DNA from: Myxocyprinus asiaticus
Taxonomy: Eukaryota > Chordata > Actinopteri > Cypriniformes > Catostomidae
DNA length: 64,000 nucleotides
Direction: 5' to 3'
Assembly (NCBI RefSeq): GCF_019703515.2
Contig: NC_059373.1
Location: 18,121,281-18,185,280 of the forward strand
In this document: piece after piece, positions 13,001-25,500 of the stretch
Layout of the letters: each line of letters begins with the position of its first letter
How positions within the stretch are numbered: position 1 is the first letter of the stretch
The notes under the pieces: generated by a model
What the model was told of the DNA's origin: nothing
Seen by the model: the letters and a program-made list of their open reading frames with translations, nothing else
The model's database searches: none
Program-made: the position numbers and the translations under genes

Positions 13001-16000
13001 TCTGGTAGAACTACATGACTCAGTGGGTGAACACAGTTGAAGTGGCTGATCATCTGACTGCTCTGGCTCAGGGAGAATGCCACAACCCCAAACAAAGGAG
13101 GCCAAAGAATGGGCATGGCTCATCAAAACCACAGCCTGAATCAGCTCTGCCAAAGACCATCGAGCCTCTGCACTAGGGCACACCAACTCCTGTGAGCATA
13201 AAGATTTTTTTTTAAAACAACAACAACATATTAGGGTTGTATACAGGCAACATATTTTCAGAACTGACTAGTTGGTGGGTTGCCTGAATGACCTGTTGAC
13301 TAATTGCTCATAATAAGATGATATTCTGAGTGCACAAAAATGTTCTGCGTGAGCGAGATGACATTTTGAGCACACACAAATGTTGTGCATGCAAGATAAT
13401 ATAGTATTGTGAAGCAATGTATCTTTTTGCACATTTTACTTTTAAATTTTTACATTGAGCAAATACTGTACAAATACAAGTACTGATTTCAACATTTGCA
13501 CAGAATTGACATTTATGTTCCTCTTCTGTATGTGCTCAGAACTTAAAGGTATAGTTCACCCCAAAATGAAAATTCTCTCATGCTTTACTCACTCTCCTGG
13601 CATCCCAGATGTGTATGACTTTCTTCTGCAGAACACAAATTAAGATTTTTAAAACAATATTTCAGCTCTGTAGGTCCTCACAATGCAACTGAATGGGTGC
13701 CAAAAATTTGAAGCTCCAAGATCCACATAAAGGGAGCAATAAAATTAATCCATATGACTCCAGTGTTTAAATCCATGTGTTCAGACACGATATGATAGGT
13801 GTGTGTGAGAAACAGATCAATATTTAAGTCATTTTTATCATAAAATCTCCTCTCTCCCCAGTAGGGGGTGATACACATTTAGACCTTGAATCACCAAAAA
13901 TAGGAGAAGAATGGAAAAATTAAACTGAAGTAGAGATTGACTGAGCAGGGATATAAATATTGACCTGTTTCTCACCCATACCTATCATATCACTTCAGAA
14001 GACATTGATTTAACTACTGGAGTTGTCTGGAGTACTTTTATGTTGCCCTTATGTGGATTTTTTAGCTTTAAAACTTTGGCACCCATTCACTTGCATTGTA
14101 TGGACCTACAGAGCTGAGAAATTTTTCTAAAAGTCTTCCTTTGTTTTTTGCAGAAGAAAGAAAGACATACACATCTGGGATGCCAGGAGGGTGAGTAAAT
14201 CATGAAAGAATTTTCCTATTTGGGTAAACTTGCCCTTTAAGACTGCTTGATTGCTTTTCGACCCATATTTCAACAAGTCCTGCCTCCTACATCAGTATTG
14301 ACTACTAAGAGCTGATTACAAGCGCTCTGCGATTGGACAGTTGAGTAAATGTAGCAGAAGGGCAAAAGGGCACAATGCTTCAAGTTCAGTGTTACTGCAT
14401 ACCGTATAAAGGTGGTTTTGCACTTTAATGCATATTTTCTTTCTTTGATTAGATAATCAAGTGTTCTAAATTAAAAGGGAGAGCATGCAAAGAAAAATGT
14501 GACTATATAGAAACATGCCCCATCAGCAGCACATACATTGTGTCCAACTTCATATATTGTGAATAATAATAAACCTTATTCCATTAAAACTCATTAAACT
14601 TCATCTGGTGAAATGCATATATACATATACAACACCCTTTAACTGGTAAATATATCGGCTATAAAAGATTTAATTTGGTAAATAGCCCAATATAGACTAA
14701 CTATAGAGCATTGTAACGGAGCCAAGTCTCTGCCATTTCAAAATACGAGTCCTCAGCTGTTTCGGGCTAATTAAAAGTCCCACCACATGCACCAAATCTT
14801 TTTTTTCTGGTTATTATAGGGATTTTGGTAAAACAATCAACTGCATATGGGATTTTATTCATTTTGGACTCTCTCTTTGCATCTATGTCTAGGCCCGTCA
14901 CAGTAAGGAAAGAGTGAGAATTTTTTTAACATTCTATAAAGCGATTTGGAAAACTATCAGCCGATTAATCAGTTATCTGCCTTTTCACCACCTTATTATC
15001 AGCTGACGTCTAATCCCTATTACATATGATTCATTTCTTCATCTGCACATTTACCTGTATGTGTTCTTGGGTGATGATCCAAGGTCTATGTGCAAGTAGT
15101 TTGTTGAGCGTCTGCAGGTGCTGTATTTTAGGTGGTGCACAGTGAAAACCCCTAAGCCAAGACTCATCTCCACCAGCAAGTAGAAAAGCAGAGCTGTGAT
15201 GCTGCACCAGGTACGCACACTGATGACGTGCAGATGCCTGCACAGACAGAAAAATTACTGTTTATTCTAAACACATACTCATTTATGTATATTTAAAACT
15301 TGCAGTCTTGCAAATCCTTTGGGAAGGTGCCAAACAAATATATGAGCCTTTTTTTCCTCACCAAGATGATTATAAAATGTCTCCATGACAAGGGCAGAGG
15401 GCCATCCAGCTGCAGCAGAGCATGCTGGGTGCGCACAAAACAGGCCAAGTAAGTGGGATGCATCCCCATCACCATGGTGATATGATCTGCTCGCCTGTCT
15501 GGCAACAGTGCCTCTGACATCACCTCCTGTGTGGCACCTTGCTCCAGAATCTGACATAGACACAAATTCACAGAATTCAATTTTGTTCTGTAAATAAACG
15601 AATGATGACAACCTATGCTTTTGGAGACTATAAAGAAACAGAATTCAGTGGAAGCAGTTCTATAATGCTGCTATAACTTGTCCCACAAAATGTTGTTAAA
15701 AAACCAACACACACCTCTTCGACTGGGATAAAGGCACTGGGCCCAGAGGGCAATGCCTGGGACATGTCCACACCTCCTTCCTCCTGAACGAGAGAGAAGA
15801 AATAGAGATTGAATATGGGGCTGTCCTTTCTTCAGTTAAACAGTTTTAGAAGAATATGAATTGTAAATCTGCCAATTTTTATAAGAGAAATACTTATGTG
15901 CAATACCCAACAGCTGATACTAAACTTTCACTCCACTGTGATCATAACTGATTACCAGCTCTAAATGGCCCTTTGCCCATTTGTTCACGGGCGCACAGTG

Positions 16001-16143
16001 CAAATTTGACCAAAACAATACTTTAAACACTACAACCGATAGCTTGGGCTTTGCATCGACTAAACTTTAGCTGTGTGAAACAGCGGCTCACAGACACATA
16101 ATAACAAGGTCTCGATACGACAAGCTAATTAACTCACCTTCAT
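10091..16143 (-). CDS. sesn2: Sestrin-2, complete coding sequence, 10 exons
   Basis: Cytosolic stress sensor. Sestrins bind GATOR2 to restrain mTORC1 when leucine is low, and they carry an alkylhydroperoxidase-like fold. Coding exons: 16143-16138, 15783-15715, 15550-15362, 15237-15055, 13189-12989, 12889-12748, 12620-12508, 12367-12177, 11886-11742, 10177-10091. All have GT-AG borders and join in frame to 441 aa (human SESN2 is 480; the N-terminus and middle loop are shorter here). Recognisable segments are [49 protein letters not shown] and the C-terminus [13 protein letters not shown]. The redox site is Cys95/Tyr97/His102. The leucine pocket is conserved by alignment (Thr335, Thr338, Thr347, Arg351, Trp405, Glu412), as is the GATOR2-contact pair Asp367-Asp368. 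The GCGILPE motif and the nearby 1p35-type genes favour SESN2 over SESN1 or SESN3. The start is the only ATG before the first donor, though a further upstream coding exon cannot be excluded. Confidence 0.93.
10612..11723. mobile_element. hAT-like element in the last sesn2 intron
   Basis: The left end CAGGGGTCAGCAACC is inverted at the right as GGTTGCCGACCCCTG, the usual terminus of Charlie-type hAT elements. The flanks CTCTAGAC and CTCTAGAT give an 8-bp duplication (7/8). The interior contains GATCACGCAGCGC-type inverted segments but no transposase frame. It lies wholly in the intron between sesn2 exons 9 and 10. Confidence 0.85.
13547..14241. repeat. Foldback MITE-like repeat in sesn2 intron 4
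   Basis: Starts AAAGGTATAGTTCACCCC and ends GGGTAAACTTGCCCTTT. The internal halves are inverted complements. The copy lies between the exons at 15055 and 13189. The rest of that intron (14242-15030) holds nothing recognised. Confidence 0.8.
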
Positions 16144-16660
16144 CTGATGGACACAGGTTTAACAGATGATACGATGATTGATGAGCCTCGGAGGGTTCTT
16201 GCTCTATGACTTAATTGTTCTTGTGAAGGAGTCTCGCCTGTAGCAGGAAACGGCACGGGGAGGAGGCGTGGCGTACGTGAACACACAGCGCCGGTCTCTT
16301 GCGTCACCTCTCCGGCGCAGCATGACGCAACCCGCAGGTAAAAGCGGAGAACCCGGGGTGTATTAGTGTCGAATGATATGAACCGGACATTCAGGACCTC
16401 ACGGTGTGGTATTAGAGCTTTAAAGGATCTCTTGCGAGAATAGACAATTTTGCCAGAGTGTCACACGTGAGGGGACGTTCAAACCGAACGCGCAGGTGTC
16501 TCAAGACGCGCTTTTAAAAGTTGAAGTTGTTTTTAAACTGATACGGCGTTTAAAAAACGAGGAGCTCCTTCGCGACACGCTGGAAAAAAAAAGGCGCGAC
16601 GGTCAAATACGTACGATTAGCACATGTAAAAAGAGCGCAAGAACGTGTCCGTTGTGAACG
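16144..16660 (-). promoter_or_regulatory. CpG-rich sesn2 5' flank, likely promoter and 5' UTR
   Basis: Directly upstream of the sesn2 start codon the sequence becomes CpG-rich (GGAGGCGTGGCGTACGTG, CTCCGGCGCAGCATGACGC) and stays so for about 500 bases, unlike the AT-rich surroundings. This is typical of a broad CpG-island promoter. No TATA box is evident and the transcription start cannot be placed from sequence alone. Confidence 0.6.
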
Positions 16661-16711
16661 ACCCTTTAGGCGATTGTAAATCTTGCTTTTTAAGTAGTCG
16701 GTAAACTAGTC

Positions 16712-17158
16712 TTAAAGGGATAGTTCACCCAAAAAGACAATTCTCTCATCATTTACTCAACCTCATGCCATCCCAATGTGTATGACTTTCTTTCTTCTGC
16801 TGAACACAAAAGAAGATTTTTAAAAGACAATTTCAGCTCTGTTGGTCCTTACAATGCAAGTGAATGGTGACCAGTACTTTGAAGGCCCAAAAGTCAGTAT
16901 AAAAGTAATCCATAAGACTACAGTGCTTAAATCCATGTCTTCTTAAGCGAAATGATACTGTACTGGTGTGGGTGAGAAACAGATCACTATTTACGTCCTT
17001 TTAAAAACTGTAAATCTACACTTTCACTTACACATTCTGGTGTGGAAGTGACTTTCACATTCAGCCACCTACTGGTTGGGGCTGGTAAAAGATGGAGATT
17101 GATATTAAAAAAGTAAATGATGAGTGAATTTTCATTTTGGGGTGAACTATCCCTTTAA
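16712..17158. repeat. Foldback MITE-like repeat upstream of sesn2
   Basis: Its termini are nearly perfect: AAAGGGATAGTTCACCC on the left and GGGTGAACTATCCCTTT on the right. The right half is shortened compared with other copies. Confidence 0.85.
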
Positions 17159-17159
17159 A

Positions 17160-19537
17160 GACAAACTATTCAATTGTTTCATTTGTATTTATATTTTTCT
17201 TCACATACTTATTTTTTATTTTTCGAATTAGCAAGCTAGCATTGCTCTAAATAAGTTATTTAAAACAGGTCATTGGTTACATTTGGACTACATGGCAGTT
17301 TGTTTCCTGGAATAAGCCAAAGTAGGCTCACTTTCCTTGTGCAATACATTCTGGCACATTTTTCACTTTTATAGACTTTAAGATCTACCATTAAGCAGCT
17401 TTAGAGTGAATTTAGAGGGGGATGCAGTTCCAATTCAAACCGACATGATCACATGGGAAGTCGACATGTTGCTACCGAATTTTCTTGTACCCTGACATCG
17501 ACTCCATTCTGACATACTGAAAAGCACTAGCTCCCATTAGACATTTTTGCATCAGTTCAAGTACGTTTGCCTTCTAATCAAATATGCATTCCCCTTCAAT
17601 GTATTATATTATTGACAACTGAAAACAACTCGCTTAACAAATCTCTTTTGTCACCCCTCTGTGGACATTTCACTCAGAAACGAGCTCACACGTCCTTACA
17701 TTCAAAATCACTTCCTGCTTCGGCCACTGGGGGCAGGAGTTACAATTTCAGTAAGCACAGACCAATTTTAGTGGAAGGACTTACGATTTAGTATCACAGA
17801 ATAGATCTTATTTACAGCACAGTCTGTGAGGGACAGACATACAGTCTTTTCGATGGGTTCCACTGATGAAACATTGAATTATGTCTTAACAAGAATATTC
17901 AGTAGACAAAATCTCCAGACAGCATGAGTTGTGGAAAATTAGATAGATGTGATCTAGGAGCTTTTTGATAGCTTTAAACAGTGCATGTCATTGAAAGGTG
18001 GTGCTACTGTGAATAAGGTCTATTTACAGTGAGATTATTCTGTTCCAACTGGTTACATTTTTTAAGGGATTATCCCCTACAATAGGATACACCTCTACAT
18101 GTTTTTAACGATTCCTGATTTTCAGAGCCCTAAACTAAAAGGTAGCCATCCATAATTTCCTGCAGTTTTCTCTAACGTGATCTTCAAATACCCCCTGACT
18201 CCCCAGCTAGGGTCCCCCCAATGAATCTCAGCCATTTCCACCACTGACAATATAATCCTCAAGCTCCTGTCAGTTCACCATGGTTTTCCTGGCTATTCTG
18301 TTCCGATTTTGGCAACATACTAGGAGATTTGCAATAAAGTGTTTTAAACAAACAAATTGTATTATAATACTATTAGGTTGGCAGTTGGAGTGCAGCTTAG
18401 ACACTGGCCAACCTTCATTACGGATTAACCTAATGCAACTCAACACAACTTTGTTCCTTTAAACATTGTCACTTTTCAAACCTAAAGTATGTCCCAGTAA
18501 AATAAATCTTTAATTGGTTTATGATATAAAAGCGTTGTTATAATGTAATGATATCCACCTTTTGTACCCCATACACTGATTTAATGATGAAGTGTGATAT
18601 ACAGAAGGCTCTATAGTTGATGAGAGAGGGCCTCATTCAGTATCCCCTTTCATTAACAGATGATTCTCACATTCTACATCCCTCAGTATCTGGGGCTCCT
18701 AATCAGTATGCTGAACATTTTCTCTTATGTAACCTCTTATTTCATTGAAATCAAGCCTGACGGCTGTTTACAGCTCTTTAACACACACAAAAATAACAAG
18801 GACACAACAAAACAGACACAGACACAAAGTGGGATTTTATTGAATCATCACAAGCTGTATCTGAGTGGGTGAGTGTTTGCCCGTGTCTTATGTACGTGTG
18901 TGTTTTGTCTGGGTGTGTGTGCTCTGTTACTCACTTCATGGAGTGCTGTATTTTAGAAAATAAACAAGCATTTACATATGTAGTTCAAGTCTAATCTCAT
19001 ATTAAATTATCCTTATATATAAATTTCATATAAAATAATAGAAACCTTTTGTTTGGGCAAAAAGGTTGAACTTTGGAAGGAAAGGTTTGAGAAAGGCAGA
19101 ATGAGGAAAAGCAAAGAGTGAATCCTCCACTGGATTTAATACACACACCAGCTCCCCACAGGGAAGATTGTATAAGCAGGTGTATGTCCCTTAGTGCACA
19201 TACACCATGATGTGGAAGAGTTTTGCTCAAGTATACAGATTTCACACTGGCTACTGATGGGGGACTATGGTAATGCACACAGTGTCTTGTTAGGGGGGTT
19301 GGCTGTTTGCAAACCAACACCTTCCTTTTTGGGGTGACCATAATTCAGATCAAGTGTAGACAGGTAAACCATGGTCACCATGACAATCAGTGCACCACCC
19401 TCATGAATGATAGTGATGAAGGCCAAGAGAGCAGAAAGAAATGGAGTGGAGGAATGGAACATAAGAATAGGGGTCAGAGGTCACAGGAGGCAACTTTACA
19501 AAAGGAGAAAGGGTAAGAATTAGATGCTGGTGTCTTC
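17160..19537. other. Spacer between sesn2 and matn1, including matn1 3' flank
   Basis: No coding exon was seen. A TIR repeat occupies 17801-18023. The part nearest 19537 should be matn1 3' UTR; a complementary AATAAA at about 18836-18841 is one possible poly(A) signal. The rest has no recognised features. Confidence 0.5.
17801..18023. repeat. TIR repeat, second copy of the 9616-9952 family
   Basis: Left end ATAGATCTTATTTACAG, right end CTGTGAATAAGGTCTAT. Internal segments (GTGAGGGACAGACATACAGTC) match the complement of 9850-9900. Confidence 0.6.
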
Positions 19538-22500
19538 TCAAACAATCTTGTTCTCCAGGGCAGTGATACGTTTCGTCACAGCTTCCAGTGATGCTGTTGT
19601 CAAGGAAATAATTCAATAGTACCATCCTAACCTGAGTGCCAGCGCAAAACAGTTTACCTTCTGATTTTACACATTTCTTTCTATACTTACCTCTTAATAT
19701 TTGATATCAGTTGTCATACAGAGAATCCAAATGTGCATTCAAATAACCTTCCTAAAGAGGCGCATATTACCTCAAAAGATGTAAAAGACTGACACATCAT
19801 TCAGCCAATATATAGAACAGCATTCTTTAGCATTCTGTAATTCAGCACTGACATTTGCATGCAGTAGTATACATTTTCAACATGCAGTTTTGGAAGCACT
19901 GTTTGGAAAAGGATATATTTCTTTGTTAGTACCGTTAGGGCCTCCTCCACTTTTTTCTGGAACTTGATAACGGAATTACATTCACAGGGATCCTCCTCTG
20001 CAAGTGTTAGGACAGCAAAACCAAATTAGATTGATGAGTTGCATGTGTCAAGATCATATTCAGATATCTTTGTGGTTTTACTGACCTTGACAAACATTGA
20101 TTTGCAGCTTCTTGGCAATTTGGTTCATGGTCTTGAAATCAGCGGTGTAGAAGTAATGATCAGCGACAGGTTCAGAGGCGATCTCTCTCAGCTCATCCTC
20201 AACAGCATTTCCAACTCCAACAGCATACATCTTAAATCCTGAAGCACAAAAGCAGTCAAAGTTCACTATAAGAACACACACATTTTGCCCAAATTAATAC
20301 TGCTTTTTTGTTGGGCTGCACAATTAATCAAATAATCAAGATTACAATTACAGCTGGTACCATTAACATTTACATTACTTCTCTCATAGCATCAAGGTTG
20401 TGCATGTTTTTTCAGCAGCTGAGCATTCAAACCAAGCAAAGACTTTCTGTTACTGTGTGTACATTATTTTAAATTTAAATAACAGTTTTGTTTTTAAATG
20501 CTTTTTTTGTGTGAAGGTCATCTTGATTTACTAATGGCTTTGAATGTGTATCCTACATAAAGAATATGGCACGCATGTGTCCCACACAAAATAAAAATGT
20601 TAAGAAAAATTATCTTAATTGAAATTAATTGCAATTACAATATCATGGGAAATAATCAACAATTAATTTTTTTGTCAATTGTGCAGCCCTAATTTTTTTT
20701 TTTCCTCACCATTCTCTTTGGCCTTCCTGGCTGCATCTCCAATGTAGTCTTGTGACCTGCCATCAGTGAAGACAATACCGACCTTTGTCACTCCAGGTCT
20801 GGCACCCTGGTTAGGACCAAAGCTGTTTTCTGACATAAAATTGAGGGCATGGCCAGTCATGGTTCCCCTCTCCATATAGGCCATCCTTTTTACAGCTTCT
20901 TTCAGTTCCTTTTTGTTATTGTAGCGTCCCAGAGGAAACTCCTGCCTCACGGTGCTGGAATACTGCACCAGTCCCACATGGGCATTAGTCTCTGACACGT
21001 CCAACTTGTCTACGATCAGGTTGATCCATTTCTTCACCAGCTCAAAGTTCTCTGGTCTCACGCTTTTAGAGCCATCAATCACGAAGACCACATCTATGGC
21101 TGCATTACTGCAAGCTAAGATAAGAAAAGGAGGGGCTGTTGATATTTGTGGTAACTGGTATCACTTTTATCAGTAGGACATTTTGTCTCATGATAGGAGT
21201 TTCTTCATTTTGGGTGGGTGAATGAGTATTGGTTGTGAGAGATAAAATTTGGATTGGCCAATATGAATTGGATGTACCAATGGATCCTTATCGCTGGGTA
21301 CTGATACAGATTTCCCGATTCCGATTCACAAGCGCTCGATTTTATGTAGTTTTGAGTCGATTGGTTCATTTGGGTATATTTCAGTAATGTCCAATTTTAA
21401 ATTCTTTCTCAACTAATGCTGAAGGGGACCTTCTAACTTGATACATTACGAAAATATTAATTGTACAAAGTTTATTATATTTTTTTCATAATAGTCACTT
21501 TATAGGTTTTTAAAAATGTAAAAATTCCATGAATGTAAGAGTGTCTTGAAATTGCATAATACATATAATATATTATACATATACAGTATATAATATGTAC
21601 ATAATACAGTGGCAGTTTAGCAAGTATCTCACAGAAGTGTTTTGTTTGAGTGCATTAACAAGAGTGGAGTCATATGGCTTCTTTATGGCATCCTTCCTAT
21701 GTGTGATTAAAATTAAATGATTCTGTTTTTGTTGTTTTTGATCAACAATTGACTGTAAAGAACAGAAAGGATATTAAAAGAGATTATTCAATGTCAAACG
21801 GATTGCCTGGATCTCGTCTTTGGAAACACATTACACTGAAAGAGACAAACCAAACTTTTACTCTCAACACAGTGAAAGGATCTCGGTGCTGTACTATACT
21901 AAATCTGAAAATTTTCCATCCAGTGGCCAATCACAGGCATTTTTATTCATACATAATGCAAAATTAACGATTTACTCGCATTGTAGAGGATTGCTGCATA
22001 GAGTCAAAGGTTGATCTTGGAATTTTAAGAATTGATATCAGATTCAAATTCATATTCACATGAAGATCACAATTAATCGGAAAAGCGATATTTTTACCCA
22101 GCCCTAATGAAACCTCATGCTTGTTTGCCCAAAAATGAAAATTCTGTCATCATTTTCTCACCCACACATCTTTCCGAACCTGTATTATTTTCTCTCTTCT
22201 GTGGAACACAAAAGATGTTAGGCAGAATGTTAGCCTCAGTAACCATTCACTTTCACTGCATCTTTTATCCATTCATTGAAAGTGAATGGTGACTGAGGTC
22301 TCTGTTTATGTTCCATGTAAGAAAAAAAGTCATTTAGGTTTGGAACAACATGAGGTTGAGTAAATGATGACAGAATTTTCTTTCTCTTTTTCTTTTTTTC
22401 GTGAACTATCCTTTTAGGAGGAATATTACGAAAATCATGACTGCACAAGTGATAGTTCACCCAAAAATGAAAATTCTCTCATCATTTACTCACTCTCATG

Positions 22501-25500
22501 ACATCCAAGACTTTCTGTCTTCTACAGAACACAAATGAAGATTTTTAGAAGAAAATCTCAGCTCTGTAGATTTATACAATGCAAGTGGATGGTGATCAGT
22601 ACATTAAAGCTCCAGAAAGCACAGACAGTCATAGTAAAATCATCCATTCGGCTCCAGTGGTTAAATGAATGTCTTCTAAAGCGATATGATCGCTTTGGGT
22701 TAGAAACAGATCAATATTTAAGTCTTTTCACTTTAATTGTTTACTTCAGGTCACTCTCCAGTGCGGGTTCCTGAGAGGACTGAGTTCACGGAGCTTCTCT
22801 TGTGACATAAAGCCCAAAGTATATTCGGTCGTCCACGTACAGGACGCGTGGCGCAAATCTCACCAGCAGAGTGCTCGAGCACTGAACGCGCATAGTCCGA
22901 GTTTTCTAACGGCGAGTCTTTGCGCAGCATGCGCCTGGAAATTTTTGCACAAATTACTGGGTCCACAAGGTGGCAATACTCACATTTGAGCTGTTGAAGT
23001 CACGAACAAATGCTAGAAGAAGACGTAATTGTCCGTAAATAACAGAAGATGAAGGTAAAAACAACAACAGTGAATGTGCAAGTCAAGAGCACATGTGTGA
23101 GGAGGTCAGGAGATACCTGCATTTGTATAACTTCAGTGTGAAGGAATATAAAGACATCTTTATGGGTTTAAACTCCTGAAGAGAAATAGTCCGGTATCTT
23201 ATAACAGTCGTAGCATGCATGCACCAACCTCCTGTGTATGCGCACACCGTCAAATGGAGTATAGCCTACTTTTTACAGGTTCGCGTTCAACTATACGCAG
23301 ATGTTAAGCATTCGCGTCAAAATCAAAGTATACTTTGGGTTTAAGTGCTTTGGCACGTTCACGAGAGAACTGACGCAATACAACCAGAGGTGCAGCTCGG
23401 TTTATTTACATTTTTCACAAGCTTAATTTGTTTTGCTTTCATTTGAACATGCCAACGCGCTTACGTCACGCGAAAGGCAGCGTGAACTCTCATGGACGCG
23501 CATTGGAGAGCGACTGGAAGTAACCAGTTAAAGTGAAAAGGACTTAAACACTGATCTGTTTCTCACCCAAAGTGATCATATCGCTTTAGAAGACATTCAT
23601 TTAACCACTGGAGTCGTATGTATGACTTTTACTACGACTGTCTGTGCTTTCTGGAGCTATAAATTACTGATCACCATCCACTTGCATTGTATGGACCTAC
23701 AGAGCTGAGATATTCCTTTAAGTCTTTTGTACAAACAAAAGACTTTGTTTGTGTCTTTCATTCATACATACTCACCGCTGCATGATCGGCCGTCCTCCAT
23801 GAGTGTGTGGCCCTCTCTGCAGGCGCACTTGAAAGATCCTGGTGTGCTGATGCAAATGTGCTCACAGTCATGATCGCCGGATGCGCATAGGTCCGACACA
23901 ATCGCTACCATGAATGTAACACACACACACACCGGGTGGGGAAGGAAGGGTTAGCGAGGAGAGAATTATTCTATGTGAAGTGGGAACTCAAGAAAATCAA
24001 TACGTTTTAACAATCTGCTGTGCCCCAGCCACTCAAAATCATCATGCGAACAGCAAATCTTTAAAACGCACAAGAATATGTCAGAGAACCAGGCACCTGA
24101 GGCCTTCAAAAGAGCTTTGTTGTTTGTCTCAATATTGTTTCAGATGCCTGTTGCCCTGATGCAGATTTGCTACCACACTGGGGCCAGATTCATGAAACAT
24201 TCTTAAGAATAAAATTCTTCTTAACTACTATATTCTTAACTTAATAAGAAAATTATAAAGTTAATAATAATTTTATTATGAAATATTACATTATAATTTA
24301 TCCTAAGAACCTTTTTTCTTTATTTTTCTTAAGAAGATTATTGTGAATTCTGCCCCTGGTTCTCAACCTTTTAGGTTTGCAATTGTTGTGACCTCACTTG
24401 AGAACTCAAGTGGTCTTTCAGATGTCAAATATCACAATGATGAGAACCACAGCTCTACAGCAACTACAATTAAATCAGTGATTACACATGCTTTTTCTTC
24501 CTCCCCCTGGAGACCAAAGTGCTGTGGAGCATCAAGCAGAGGGTGGAGATCTAAGTCTGAAGAAGGTGAGATTAAAAACATGCCCTAAGGATACTCTTGC
24601 CCTCTGCTTCATATACACCTTGAATATCAGCATTGATGACCATGACGATGTCTGTGATGTTGAGGAGGCCTCTCTTATCTCCCTCTTCCCTCCCAACCTC
24701 CTAATTTTCCCTTTCACTTACCACAGAAGGCTTCCTGGAACTTCTTGGTGAGCTTCTCAATGAGGCTGTAACTCTCTACGTAGTCTACATGATCATCAAG
24801 AGGCTCGCTGGCCATCTGCCTGAGCGTGGTCATGTCCACACGACCCACTCCTATGGCAAATAGCTCAATGCCAGACTCCCGTGCCCTTGCTGCAATGTCA
24901 CGTACGTTGTCCTGCGGCCGGCCATCGGTCACGATGATTGCCACCTTCAATCAATTTAACACATGTTTGATTGTATGCTAGTAGACCTTAAAGGTATAGT
25001 TCACCCAAAAATTAAAATTCTCTTATCATTTACTCACCTTTATGCCATCCCAGTTGTGTATGACTTACTTTCTTCTGCAGAACACAAATGAAGATTTTTA
25101 AAAGAATATTTCAGCTCTGTAGGTCCATACAATTCAAATGAATGTTGGCCAGAATTTTGAAGCTCCAAAAATCACATTAAGTCAGCATTAAAGTAATCCA
25201 TATGACTCCAGTGGCTAAAGCCATGATTCAGAAGTGATATGATAGGTGTGGGTGAGAAACAGATAAATATTTAAGTCCCTTTTTAATAAGACATCTCAAC
25301 CTTTGACCAGCCTGACCAATAGGTGGCGATATGCCTGAAGAATGCTAATTGCCAAAAAACAAAAGAATAAGAATGTGGAAGTTAAAGTGAAAGTGGACAT
25401 TTATAGTAAAAAGGACTTGAATATTGATTTGTTTCTCACCCACACCTATCATATCTCTTCTGAAGACATGGATTAAACCACTGGAGTTGTATGGATTAAA

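Noticed and set aside
19588..19933. GT-AG reading of the last matn1 intron (ACG|GTACTA to ACAG|CATCAC)
   Set aside because: It gives an out-of-frame junction and loses residues conserved in the coiled coil; the AT-AC reading fits all signals.
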